Of a stretch of 64,000 nucleotides of DNA, positions 7,827-15,571 are shown piece by piece. Under the pieces are notes generated by a model. It saw only the letters and a program-made list of their open reading frames with translations, was not told the origin of the DNA and did no database searches. Position 1 is the first letter of the stretch. Each line of letters begins with the position of its first letter. The position numbers and the translations under genes are program-made. Source of the DNA: MWBF01 sp040772005 (lineage in GTDB: Bacteria; Chloroflexota; Anaerolineae; CG2-30-64-16); contig JAXGYZ010000014.1 of assembly GCA_040772005.1 (NCBI GenBank), positions 1 through 64,000 of the forward strand, read 5' to 3'.

Positions 7827-10435
7827 AGGCCACCCTGCATGATGAACTCGATCTTGCCGTTCTCGGGCCGGTTCGGGTCGTTATCCAGCCGCGCGATCTC
7901 CAGCCAGCCCATCGGGATGTAGCCCGCGGCGAGCTCGCCCTGGCTGGGCTGGCCCCACCGCTGGAAGCGGTTGGGCTTGGGCGGGGCGTCATCCACGTCG
8001 ATCCACGAGACGCCCGGCACCTGCATCGCCGCGGCGACGAGCTGGCTGAGGTAGACGGGTTGGCCGAACGTAAAGTTGTCCGGGTGGAAAAACCCGCGCG
8101 TCCCGTCCGGCAGGTTCGTGCTGCTGAACAACCGGTTCAGTGCCTGGCGGACATTGGCCTGCACGTAGCCTGGCGCAACACACACGGTCATGGCGATGTC
8201 GAGCGAGATGTAGATGGGCATGTCGATTTCGAGATCGTGGCCCGCCAGCCGGTAGCGCTGGAGGAAGTTGCCGATCTCGACGCCGAAGGCCTCGTCGCTG
8301 CTGCGCGCCGGCTCGCCGGCCCGCACCCCGCGGCGGTCCACCGTCACGAACATGGTGTACCAGCTCCCCGTCCAGCGACGGGTGGCAGTCGCCCGCTGCA
8401 CCTCCGCGTGGCGCTCGGCCATCGCGGCGTAGTCCGCTTCGGTCACCGCGCGTTCCTGCGTGCGGAAGGCCTGCGGCGCGTACAGCCGTACCTGGTCCGC
8501 GGATTCGGGGTCTTCGCCGCCGGTCGCGGGCAAGGGGTTGCGCGCGTTGGTGATGCCCGCAGGGCCGTTGATCACATGCGCAAGGCTCTCTGCACCGATA
8601 TTGCCTGTGCGACCGTTGCCGACGCGGTAGGTGGCTGTCAGCCCGCCGATGGGCTGTGCGCCGGAGATGCCGTCACCGAAGCGCAGCTTCGCCCGGCCGT
8701 CATCTTCCGCCTCGGCCACGAAGTCCCGCGCAAAGCGGTCGCTCGCCAGCAGGTCGGGCTGGGGCCGCCAGGCATCGCCGTTCGGGTCGAGCAGGAAGAC
8801 TGCAGGCAGGACATCGCGCATCTCCCAGGCCGCGGCCGTGGCTGCCGGGCCGTTCAGGTTGACGACCGCAGGCTCGCCCTGCGCATCCAGCAGCAAGTCG
8901 CCGGAGGCATCTCGCGCCCGGCCTTGCCGGGTCAGCGGGCCGAATTCGAGCTGCGGGCGGTAGGTCTGGCCCAGCGCGAGCGGTGCCAGCGCCTCCCCGG
9001 CAATCGTCTGGCCGTGGTCTGCCAGCACCACGTTGCCCCGCGCGGCCGTCACCGGCACTCGGGCGCCGGTGGCATCCTCGACCGTCCACAGGCAGAGCGG
9101 GAAGGGCAGCGCGTCCGCCGAGTCCCACGCTATCTCGATGATTTCGAGCGGCGTCGTAGGGTCAGCCGGATTCAGCGGGTCCGTGCCGAACGTGACCTCG
9201 GTGAGCCGCACCGCGTGGCGGTGGGTCGGGTCGAGGTCTGCGGTCTGGCCGGTATCGGCTCCGCGCACTTCCTCGAAGATGAGCACGTCGCCAGCCCGCA
9301 GCTCGCCGTCAGCCACGCGCGCATCCCGGCCCTGGCGCAGAAGCGTCGCGCGCGTCGCGGCCTTCGGCAGACAGCAGCGGTCGTCGCCCCAGGTGTGGAA
9401 ATAGAGTTCGTTGCGGCTCGCATGGAGCGTTACATCGTGCAGCGTCTCGAAAACGAGCGCACCCTCCGCCACCGCCTGCGTGAATTCCTGGCTGGTCAGG
9501 GCCAGCGACCCGCGCGGTGACGGAATCTGCGTGAGCAGCGTTGCGCCGGGGTGGCCGCTGTCGGGGTCGGCGTCCGGCCCGGCCAGCGTTTCCCCGTCCG
9601 CGTTGGAGCCGGGTTCGACCTCGAGGGCCACCCACGCGCGCGCATTCGCGCCGTCGTGCATGGGGTAGTCGAGCAGCCGGGCGTGCCGCCGGATGGACGT
9701 GCGGCGCCGCGCGGTGCCCAGATAGGCTTCCGTGGCGACCGCATCCTGGTAGTAGCTCAGGTGGTCGGCGGCATAGGCGAGCGTTTCGACAATCGCGACG
9801 CCCACATCCGCGGGGTTGCGCTCCTGCCAGCCGGGCATGGTTACGGAGAGTCGATCCAGCATCAGGCGGCGGAAGGAAGCATAGTCCCGCGCAAGATAGT
9901 CGATCACCGGCGCGGTCCGCGTGGCCGGCGGGCACTCGTTCACCGGCTGGCAGTCGAACTCGCTGTGACACTCGACCTTGAACGAGAAGTCGATGGCCGA
10001 GAGCAGCGGGTCGAAGGGCGGCACGTCGGTCGTGCGCCGCTCGATGACGAGGCGGTAGGTCGAGAAGTCGCCGCGCACGTCGGTGCGTACGATGAGCATG
10101 CGATCCTTGCCGATGGCTGCACCTAACGCATCGATGTAGGCCTGCACCGGCGGATTGACCTGGCCGGCCGCCAGCTTGTCCGCGCGCACGGCCCAGTCCA
10201 CGTTCACCGGCTTGATGCGCACCCCGCCTTCGACCCGGACGCGCGTGCGGTCCAGCTCGGGGATGGCGTGGAAGAAGAGGACGACGAGCGTCCGCTGGCG
10301 CAGGGCGAGATCCGGCTCCTCGTGGTCCAGCACCTCCAGCGCGTCGATGCCGTTGACGACCGGGTTGCCGTCCACCAGCGTGTCGCGCACCAGGGCGCGG
10401 CGGCCATTGTCGAGGCAGCGGTATTGTGTTGCCAC
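7823..10435 (-). CDS. J-like baseplate wedge protein (first copy)
   Basis: The protein has 870 aa from a GTG start at 10435 (reads ATQYRCLDNGRRALVRD after the initiator). This start is chosen because GGGAGGT lies a few bases upstream and the gp25 gene stops one base away; the longer frame to 10519 would run into gp25. The block IDYLARDYASFRRLMLDRLS and the following WQERNPADVGVAIVETLAYA are the hallmark of the eCIS/phage 'putative baseplate assembly protein' family. It should form the baseplate wedge with gp25 and the second J-like protein, as gp6 and gp25 do in T4. A short Cys-rich patch (ECHSEFDCQPVNECPP) near residue 185 is unusual and might bind a metal. Confidence 0.9.
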   Translation of the reverse strand: MATQYRCLDNGRRALVRDTLVDGNPVVNGIDALEVLDHEEPDLALRQRTLVVLFFHAIPELDRTRVRVEGGVRIKPVNVDWAVRADKLAAGQVNPPVQAYIDALGAAIGKDRMLIVRTDVRGDFSTYRLVIERRTTDVPPFDPLLSAIDFSFKVECHSEFDCQPVNECPPATRTAPVIDYLARDYASFRRLMLDRLSVTMPGWQERNPADVGVAIVETLAYAADHLSYYQDAVATEAYLGTARRRTSIRRHARLLDYPMHDGANARAWVALEVEPGSNADGETLAGPDADPDSGHPGATLLTQIPSPRGSLALTSQEFTQAVAEGALVFETLHDVTLHASRNELYFHTWGDDRCCLPKAATRATLLRQGRDARVADGELRAGDVLIFEEVRGADTGQTADLDPTHRHAVRLTEVTFGTDPLNPADPTTPLEIIEIAWDSADALPFPLCLWTVEDATGARVPVTAARGNVVLADHGQTIAGEALAPLALGQTYRPQLEFGPLTRQGRARDASGDLLLDAQGEPAVVNLNGPAATAAAWEMRDVLPAVFLLDPNGDAWRPQPDLLASDRFARDFVAEAEDDGRAKLRFGDGISGAQPIGGLTATYRVGNGRTGNIGAESLAHVINGPAGITNARNPLPATGGEDPESADQVRLYAPQAFRTQERAVTEADYAAMAERHAEVQRATATRRWTGSWYTMFVTVDRRGVRAGEPARSSDEAFGVEIGNFLQRYRLAGHDLEIDMPIYISLDIAMTVCVAPGYVQANVRQALNRLFSSTNLPDGTRGFFHPDNFTFGQPVYLSQLVAAAMQVPGVSWIDVDDAPPKPNRFQRWGQPSQGELAAGYIPMGWLEIARLDNDPNRPENGKIEFIMQGGL

Positions 10436-10436
10436 G

Positions 10437-10811
10437 TCACACCTCCCGCGTGAAGGTCGCCGTCTGGCGCTGCTGCGTGCGGCGGATGCGGTACTGGACG
10501 ACGACGGCCAGCGTGGCATCCTCGCTTGTCACCTGCACGGCCTCCACCTGGATGAGCTCGCCCAGCCACTCTTGCAGCGCGCCTTGGACGAGAAACTGTG
10601 TGGTCGCGGCCAGCTCCGGGCTGTTCGGCGCAAAGACTAACTGCATCAGGTTCGTGCCGAACGTGGGCCGGTTGACGCGCTCGCCGGGGATGGTGAACAG
10701 CACCTGCTCGATGAGGTCACGGATGTGCTCATCGCTGCCGGTCGTGGCGGTCCGGCCGCTGCTGTCGTAGCGGAACGGGTAGTCGATTTGCACCGGGCGA
10801 ATCGTTTGCAT
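10437..10811 (-). CDS. gp25/GPW-like baseplate wedge lysozyme-fold protein
   Basis: A 124-aa protein of the GPW/gp25 family (T4 gp25, Afp9/Cis9-type), a core wedge component of all contractile systems. Family marks are YPFRYDSSGRTAT at the N-terminus, IRDLIEQVLFTIPGERVNRP and FGTNLMQLVFAPNS, which match the conserved 'I..LL.T..GER...P.FG..L' pattern. Length is normal. It lies 1 bp upstream of the first J-like gene. On its 5' side is the longest gap in the operon (10812-11016), filled by four palindromic repeats, so its expression relative to the spike genes may be set there. Confidence 0.93.
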   Translation of the reverse strand: MQTIRPVQIDYPFRYDSSGRTATTGSDEHIRDLIEQVLFTIPGERVNRPTFGTNLMQLVFAPNSPELAATTQFLVQGALQEWLGELIQVEAVQVTSEDATLAVVVQYRIRRTQQRQTATFTREV

Positions 10812-11016
10812 GCTTTACATCCCTCTCACGCGCACTGCGTTGTAGGACGGGTTGTCAACCCGTCCCACATGCCCTTTACGCGAACCTGCGTTGTAGGACG
10901 GGTTGTCAACCCGTCCCACATGCCCCTCACGCGAACCTGCGTTGTAGGACGGGTTGTCAACCCGTCCTACATGCCCCTCACGCGCACTGCGTAGTGGGAC
11001 GGGTTGTCAACCCGTC
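10812..11016. repeat. Array of four palindromes at ~51-bp period between PAAR and gp25 genes
   Basis: Four copies of a palindrome (GGACGGGTTG, central T, CAACCCGTCC, some copies with one G/A change in the flank) centre near 10855, 10906, 10957 and 11006. The sequence between copies is also conserved (ACGCGAACCTGCG or ACGCGCACTGCG, plus ATGCCC with TTTACG or CTCACG), so the true unit is about 51 bp. The outermost unit merges with the last codons and TAG stop of the PAAR gene, and the other end resembles the region just before the gp25 start. It does not code on either strand. Each palindrome can fold in RNA as an about 9-bp hairpin. Confidence 0.9.
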
Positions 11017-11337
11017 CTACATGCCCTTTACGCGAACCTGGGTCACGATAATCTGCAGCGGCGTGCCGGTCGGCGTACAGATGGCCTGGCTCGACTGGAC
11101 CACGACGGGCACGCCGCCGGCCAGCACGCGCGTCGCGCCGACGACCCATTGCGCGGTCACGCACGGGCCGTTGCCCGAGGGCGGCACGAACGCGCAGCCG
11201 GCTACGGTGTACGGCGCGCTGATGGTGGCGACGGGCTGTCCGCCGACCAGCACGCGCGGGTTCGGCGTCGTCGGCATGGCCTGTCCGCCGTGCATGCACA
11301 GCACCGTCGCACCTATGTGAACCAGAAAACCGGGCAT
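11017..11337 (-). CDS. PAAR-like spike-tip protein
   Basis: A 106-aa protein starting MPGFLVHIGATVLCMHGGQA. ATG at 11337 is preferred over an upstream in-frame start because it has GAGGGG upstream and the family begins MPGF/MPAF. The Cys/His pair in VLCMHGG, the Cys-containing GCAFVPP and GPCVTAQW, and ICTPTG near the end fit the PAAR-like/DUF4280-type tip proteins that sharpen the spike trimer and often bind a metal. It sits next to the gp5/V-like spike gene, as expected. Its stop codon lies inside the first unit of the palindromic array, so its 3' end and the array share sequence. Confidence 0.82.
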   Translation of the reverse strand: MPGFLVHIGATVLCMHGGQAMPTTPNPRVLVGGQPVATISAPYTVAGCAFVPPSGNGPCVTAQWVVGATRVLAGGVPVVVQSSQAICTPTGTPLQIIVTQVRVKGM

Positions 11338-11361
11338 AGCACCCCTCTTGATGCGGTTGCA

Positions 11362-11425
11362 GGTTGGAAAGTTGAATGTTGCAGGTTGCCGGTAATGTTC
11401 AACTTTCAACCTGTAACTTTCAACC
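11362..11425. repeat. Inverted heptamer repeats between spike and PAAR genes
   Basis: In the 91-bp gap between the gpV-like stop and the PAAR start, heptamers of the type GTTGNAA/TTCAACY follow one another. The left part (GGTTGGAAAGTTGAA) is nearly the reverse complement of the right part (TTCAACTTTCAACC, repeated once more as AACTTTCAACC), so the transcript can form a hairpin of about 14 bp. No reading frame crosses it. Confidence 0.8.
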
Positions 11426-11428
11426 GGC

Positions 11429-11932
11429 CTAGATGATTTCCAGCGCGCCGTTGTTGATCGAGACGCTGGCAGGCGTCAGCTTGACGCTGGCCGCACCGAC
11501 AGTCATCTCGATCCCGCTGACGTTCAGCACCAGCTTGAGCGGCATCGCGACCGCGGGCGGGTTGACCTCCAGCGTGACTCCGCCGATGCCGGGCAGGTCG
11601 TCCAGCTTCAGCGTGATGGCATCGGTCTTCCAGATTTTCGTCTGCGGCAGCGCGGGCATCACCGGCGCCTCGCCGACGCCCCAGAAGCAGCCGCTCCAGA
11701 TGGGGTAGTCCGGGTCGCCGCCTTCGAACTCCACCCAGATGTTGGCGCCGGTGGGCGGGATCGCGAAGAAGCCGACGCCCGATCCCGCGTACGGCACGCA
11801 GGGCATCGCCCAGCTCAGGCTGCCGTCGCCCAGCACTGCGGGGCACGATATTTGCACCCGGCCCTGCTGCAGCGGGTCGATGTTGTTCTCGACTTTTCCC
11901 CGGTACTTCCCGTAGTAGGTTCGTCCAGGCAT
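11429..11932 (-). CDS. gpV/gp5-like baseplate spike (OB-fold) protein
   Basis: A 167-aa protein starting MPGRTYYGKYRGKVENN, with DPLQQGRVQISCPAV, LSWAMPCVPYAG and FFAIPPTGANIWVEFEGGD. These match the gp5 OB-fold domain found in phage baseplate protein V, VgrG and Afp8. After the OB fold comes a short beta-rich tail (AITLKLDDLPGIGGV to SVKLTPASVSINNGALEII) of the spike beta-helix type. In Afp8/VgrG this domain is fused to a gpD-like hub; here the two are separate neighbouring genes. It would trimerise under the tube and carry the PAAR tip. Confidence 0.9.
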   Translation of the reverse strand: MPGRTYYGKYRGKVENNIDPLQQGRVQISCPAVLGDGSLSWAMPCVPYAGSGVGFFAIPPTGANIWVEFEGGDPDYPIWSGCFWGVGEAPVMPALPQTKIWKTDAITLKLDDLPGIGGVTLEVNPPAVAMPLKLVLNVSGIEMTVGAASVKLTPASVSINNGALEII

Positions 11933-11951
11933 GCGCTCCCTCGCTTATATC

Positions 11952-11979
11952 CGTTACTTATTACTCTTTACTCGTTACT
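11952..11979. repeat. Four tandem heptamers between hub and spike genes
   Basis: CGTTACT, TATTACT, CTTTACT and CGTTACT follow one another without a break in the 53-bp gap between the gpD-like stop and the gpV-like start. The same NNTTACT motif recurs after the peptidase gene near 56128-56195. It is a degenerate short tandem repeat; nothing in it codes. Confidence 0.75.
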
Positions 11980-11985
11980 CGTCCG

Positions 11986-13122
11986 TCATGGTATAACCAC
12001 CGGCACGGTCGACCCCAGGCCCTCGCGCGTCAGCGTGAAGTCCTGGAGATAGTTCTCGCGTTCGATCCGGTGCTTGACGCGCTTGACATACCACAGCCCG
12101 TCGTAGCTGTAGCCCGCGCCGCGCAGCCCGACGATGCTCCGTGCGTCCAGGATGCCGCCGTAGCGCATTGTGTCCAGCTCGCCCTCCGCCACGACCGCCT
12201 CGCTGAACGCATCGGTCTGTCCCTGCGCGCGGGCATAGGCCTGCGCGACGTTCAGGCCGGACGCGCGGAACTGGCGCAGCGGGACGTTCGGCTGGTTCAT
12301 CAAGAGGGCCGGGAATGCGGCCAGCGGCGGGCGCAGGCTGGCAAACGTCTTGACGGGCACCTTCTGGTTGGTCAGGCTGTCCTGCACCTGGCCCTCGACC
12401 GTCCCCACGCCGAGCGCGTTGTTGCGGAAGCTGATCCGGTTGACGTTGGTCGTGCCGCCGAGCGCGACTGACAGCGCGCGTTGCGGGATACCGATGCGCG
12501 GGGGCGGGCCCCAGTACGCCGTGTTGATGAACGGCGCGGGGCCGGGCTTGACGTAAAAGACATAGCCGTACCGCTCGGCCATCTCGCGCAGGAACTCGAG
12601 GTCCGTACCCTGCTGCCGCGGGATGCGCTGGATGGGCAGCGGGATGTCCACGCTCGGCGGCGGGATGACCATCGGGATCAGCCCGTACTGCGCATAGGTC
12701 GCGATGAGCTTGAGCGCGATGACCAGCTCCGGCTGCGCCGGGTGCTCGACCGGGTGATCCTGCAGGTCCATCATCACGCTCACATCCTTGCCCATCAGCG
12801 TCAGGGTAGATTGCCCCGGCTCCGCGCTCGGGTTGAGCTCCAGGTGGGTGATGATGCCGTCCATCAGCACGGTCGGGATCGCGTTCATCGTGACGACCAT
12901 GATGACCCGATTGAACACCTTGAGCAGCGGGTTGGAGACCAGCGCGAAGTCGAGCAGGTCGGTCGGCCCGGAGCGGCCCACGCTGAACACGATCTGGAAG
13001 CCCGACTGCCCGGAGTCGTCGTGCGTGACCTCGATCCGCTGGAGCGACTCCAGCAGCGACGGCGGCGCGGGCACCGCGACGGTCGGCCCGATCAACAGCG
13101 TGAGATAGGAACCTAAGAGCAT
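11986..13122 (-). CDS. gpD-like baseplate hub protein (late control D family)
   Basis: A 378-aa protein with the signature of phage late control protein D / the VgrG N-terminal hub: FSVGRSGPTDLLDF, then IPRQQGTDLEFLREMAERYGYVFYVKPG split over two parts, and near the C-terminus GLWYVKRVKHRIERENYLQDF. The gpD family forms the trimeric hub between tube and spike. Length is in the usual 330-400 range. ATG at 13122 has GAGGG nearby. It lies directly before the gpV-like gene; together they make the functional equivalent of a VgrG/Afp8 protein. Confidence 0.9.
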   Translation of the reverse strand: MLLGSYLTLLIGPTVAVPAPPSLLESLQRIEVTHDDSGQSGFQIVFSVGRSGPTDLLDFALVSNPLLKVFNRVIMVVTMNAIPTVLMDGIITHLELNPSAEPGQSTLTLMGKDVSVMMDLQDHPVEHPAQPELVIALKLIATYAQYGLIPMVIPPPSVDIPLPIQRIPRQQGTDLEFLREMAERYGYVFYVKPGPAPFINTAYWGPPPRIGIPQRALSVALGGTTNVNRISFRNNALGVGTVEGQVQDSLTNQKVPVKTFASLRPPLAAFPALLMNQPNVPLRQFRASGLNVAQAYARAQGQTDAFSEAVVAEGELDTMRYGGILDARSIVGLRGAGYSYDGLWYVKRVKHRIERENYLQDFTLTREGLGSTVPVVIP

Positions 13123-13147
13123 AAGGCCCTCGATATCGTTCTTCGTG

Positions 13148-13176
13148 CTGTGGCACGGTCGGAAACCGTGCCACAG
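13148..13176. repeat. Intra-operon hairpin, 12-bp perfect stem
   Basis: CTGTGGCACGGT, loop CGGAA, ACCGTGCCACAG. It occupies the 66-bp gap between the LysM gene stop (13189) and the gpD-like start (13122). No U-tract follows on the minus strand, so a classical terminator is unlikely; RNA processing or partial attenuation is possible. A CTGTGGC stem also appears in the 48011-48027 hairpin upstream of the dioxygenase gene. Confidence 0.85.
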
Positions 13177-13188
13177 CGAGCGATCGCT

Positions 13189-13479
13189 CTACGCCTGCGG
13201 GACCGGCACGCGCAGGACTTCGCCCGGCTCGTCTGTCAGGTCCGGCGGATTCATGGCTTCGTTCGCGTCGCAGATGCGCCAGTACTGCTCCGGGTCGCCC
13301 AGCGTGCGCGCGGTGATGAGGTCGAGCCGGTCGCCCTGGTTGACCGTCACCTCCGCCAGCACCTGCAGGCTCTCGGCCTGGGGCAGAAAGCGGCGGCGCT
13401 TGTATGCCACGACGCGGCCGTCGGTCAGCGTTAACGTTGCCGTCTCGATGTTGTAATAGCGGCTGGTATGCTCGAACAT
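13189..13479 (-). CDS. Small LysM protein of the baseplate
   Basis: A 96-aa protein starting MFEHTSRYYNIETATL. ATG at 13479 is preferred to TTG at 13485 because GGAGG lies six bases upstream. The C-terminal half (LQVLAEVTVNQGDRLDLI, then LGDPEQYWRICDANEAMNP and GEVLRVPVP) is a LysM domain of the contractile-tail type (T4 gp53, Afp7). In many eCIS this LysM part is fused to the C-terminus of the CIS-tube-domain protein; here it is a separate gene two bases downstream. It probably helps hold the wedges around the hub. Confidence 0.85.
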   Translation of the reverse strand: MFEHTSRYYNIETATLTLTDGRVVAYKRRRFLPQAESLQVLAEVTVNQGDRLDLITARTLGDPEQYWRICDANEAMNPPDLTDEPGEVLRVPVPQA

Positions 13480-13481
13480 GC

Positions 13482-14153
13482 TCAACCTCCGATGCTGGCG
13501 CTGGCGCTGAATGACCCGCTGATGCCGCCCGCCACGTTGCCCGCGCTGCCGACCACGGCCATGACTTCCTTCGTGATCTGGTGCGCCAGGAACAGGCTGT
13601 AGCCGGGGTGCGTCACGGGCAGGTCGTTGTAGCTGAGCACCCGCATTCCCAACTGCACGCGCGCCCGGATGGGGTTCAGCAGCGGGTCATACGCTTCCTC
13701 GGTGATGCTGAAGGTCGTCAGGCGGACGGGCAGGATGCGCTGCGGGCCCCAGATGAAGAGCGTCAGCGGCGCGGCAGGCGGGATGATTTCGATGGTCCCC
13801 GCGGCGAGCAGGATCGTGTTGGCGATGACGAGCGCGCTCTTGGGATAGACGAGCATTTCGAGCGCGGCCAGTTGCGGGTAGATGCCCATCGTGCCCGCAA
13901 TCGGGTTGCCGTCCGCAAGCTGGTCCGTCGCGTCGATCTCCACGCTGAGCGTAATCGCTTCCTGCGGCGCGCCCTTCAGCCGCAGCGCTTCGGACCGGTC
14001 CGCACCCTGGCCGCCCGCGGTCTGCGGCGTCAGCGTGCGCGTCATCGTGTCCGGGTTGTATTGGAAGATGATGATACTCGCCAGCGGGTTGAGAATGTCG
14101 ATGCCGACAATCGCCCCCTTCAAGAGTCGTGGTGTACTCGATAATGTACCCAT
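13482..14153 (-). CDS. CIS tube-domain protein (Afp7-like N-terminal part)
   Basis: A 223-aa protein; ATG at 14153 begins MGTLSSTPRLLKGAIVGID. The motif IIIFQYNPDTMTRTL is typical of the contractile-injection 'CIS_tube' family ('FQFNPxTL'). The middle predicts a tube-like beta fold, and FSITEEAYDPLLNPIRARV is conserved near the end of the domain. The C-terminus ends in a Gly/Ser-rich tail (GNVAGGISGSFSASASIGG) where other family members continue into LysM. It is an adaptor between inner tube and baseplate. The LysM gene follows at 2 bp, so the two parts are split but adjacent. Confidence 0.82.
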   Translation of the reverse strand: MGTLSSTPRLLKGAIVGIDILNPLASIIIFQYNPDTMTRTLTPQTAGGQGADRSEALRLKGAPQEAITLSVEIDATDQLADGNPIAGTMGIYPQLAALEMLVYPKSALVIANTILLAAGTIEIIPPAAPLTLFIWGPQRILPVRLTTFSITEEAYDPLLNPIRARVQLGMRVLSYNDLPVTHPGYSLFLAHQITKEVMAVVGSAGNVAGGISGSFSASASIGG

Positions 14154-14176
14154 AAGCCTGTTACTCCGTCGGACCT

Positions 14177-15571
14177 CTAGAAATGATAAGTGAAGCCCAG
14201 CCCGAAATAGGGCTGCGGCGCGCGCTCTCGCTCGCTGGGGCCGAAGATATCCGGCCCGCTGTTCGGTGGATTCACCGGGATGCGCGCACCGAAATCGATC
14301 GACCACACCGGTTGCACGATGCACCGCTCGCCTGCGCCCGCGGCCTTCGCCTTGCTATACAGGTCACCGATGGCCGCGCCCAGCTCGACTGCCCGGTCGA
14401 TTTCCGGCGGCAGGACCGGGCCCGATTCGCCCGGCGCCAACGGCGTGGGCGCGGGCGGGTTCAGGAAGTTCTGGAGTGCAGTGGTGGCCCGCTGGCCCGC
14501 GGCCTGTAGCCGCTCCTGCACTTCGGTCGCGTTCGGGATCGTGCAGGTCTTGCGCGTGGACTGGACCACCAGCCCCACCGTCATGTTCCCCGTCTCCCGG
14601 TTGTAGCCGACCTGCGTGCGGATGCGAATGTCCGGCTCCGTGTCGAGCGTGATCGCCAGCGAAAAGTTGTTCGGGATGTCCGCAGTCATCGAGAAGGTCA
14701 GCGTGCCGACGTTGCGCAGCTCCACCGGCAGCGTCGCGACGACCTCCGTCGGCAGGTTCGCCTGCAAGCGCAGGTCGCCGTAGCGGAAGAGCAGGCTGGT
14801 CATGCTCGGCATACTGACCGACGGCCCGGATGAGCCGGACGAGCCGGGCGGGTCGCGCTGGAGCACGTCCGGACGCTGCTGGATGACGTGGGTCAGCTCG
14901 TGCGCCAACAGCCGGCGGCCCGCTTCTGTATGCGGCGCGTACTCGCCCGCGGCAAAGACGATGTCGTGGCCGAGCGTGTAGGCGCGGGCGTGGATTGCAT
15001 CTGCGGCGGCATCGGCCTGCGGGCCGGTGTGAATGCGAACCCGGCTGAAGTCGTGAACGCTGCCGCCCGCCGCGCTGAAACGTGAGCCGAAGAAGTCGCG
15101 CACCGGTCCAGGGAGCGCCTCTCCGCCGCCCTGCGGCACGGCGCTCAGCGCGGAGGTCGCTTGGCTCGCAACGGGCGCTGCGACCTGCCGCTGGATCAGT
15201 TCGTTCTCCCGCTCATCGTCGCACGTCGGGCAATCCTGCCGCTGGATGGCCGGCTCCGCCATCCGCAGGATGGTCTCGCTCACCCGGTCGGCCTCCTGCT
15301 CGAAGGGGTCGCCGGGCTGGCTGACGCTCAATTTGGCCTGGATACCCGCCGGGCGGGTATGCGATGCGCCTCCGAACGGCCGCGCGCCCGGGGAGGCGGG
15401 GAACCCTATCATGCGCTCCGCCGCCAGCGGCCGCGGCTCGGTCAGCGAGGCAGCCGTGTCCGGGGATGCAAACGCATCCACAAGCTGCGGCCGGACAGCC
15501 AGCGTGTCGGGGCCGGTTGCAACGGGTGCGCGTGTGGCCACGTGTACCCGTGTATGGGCCGTGTTAGTCAT
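14177..15571 (-). CDS. DUF4157 protein with beta-rich, barrel-like C-terminal domain (candidate cargo)
   Basis: A 464-aa protein, ATG at 15571 with GGGGGAGG six bases upstream. The N-terminal half has both DUF4157 marks: SQPGDPFEQEADRVSETI (residues ~85-101) and the metallopeptidase-like AHELTHVIQQ (HELTH at 224-228). DUF4157 is a frequent marker of eCIS loci and is often fused to toxic or processed C-terminal domains. A CPTC pair sits at 114-117. Residues ~265-464 are unlike DUF4157: alternating polar and hydrophobic strands (LRLQANLPTEVVATLPVEL, LTFSMTADIP, IRIRTQVGYN, MTVGLVVQST), a Pro-rich middle, then strands ending PYFGLGFTYHF with a terminal Phe. That pattern resembles the closing strand of an outer-membrane or pore-forming barrel. 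It is a candidate payload; the activity is unknown. Confidence 0.8.
   Translation of the reverse strand: MTNTAHTRVHVATRAPVATGPDTLAVRPQLVDAFASPDTAASLTEPRPLAAERMIGFPASPGARPFGGASHTRPAGIQAKLSVSQPGDPFEQEADRVSETILRMAEPAIQRQDCPTCDDERENELIQRQVAAPVASQATSALSAVPQGGGEALPGPVRDFFGSRFSAAGGSVHDFSRVRIHTGPQADAAADAIHARAYTLGHDIVFAAGEYAPHTEAGRRLLAHELTHVIQQRPDVLQRDPPGSSGSSGPSVSMPSMTSLLFRYGDLRLQANLPTEVVATLPVELRNVGTLTFSMTADIPNNFSLAITLDTEPDIRIRTQVGYNRETGNMTVGLVVQSTRKTCTIPNATEVQERLQAAGQRATTALQNFLNPPAPTPLAPGESGPVLPPEIDRAVELGAAIGDLYSKAKAAGAGERCIVQPVWSIDFGARIPVNPPNSGPDIFGPSERERAPQPYFGLGFTYHF

Noticed and set aside
10841..11021. Regularly spaced palindromic repeats looking like a small CRISPR array
   Set aside because: The 'spacers' are also conserved between copies, the repeat is a near-perfect palindrome, there are only four units and no cas gene is near.
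11975..13174. Minus-strand 399-codon frame overlapping the gpD-like gene
   Set aside because: Arg/Ala/Pro-rich shadow; the other frame carries the gpD family motifs.
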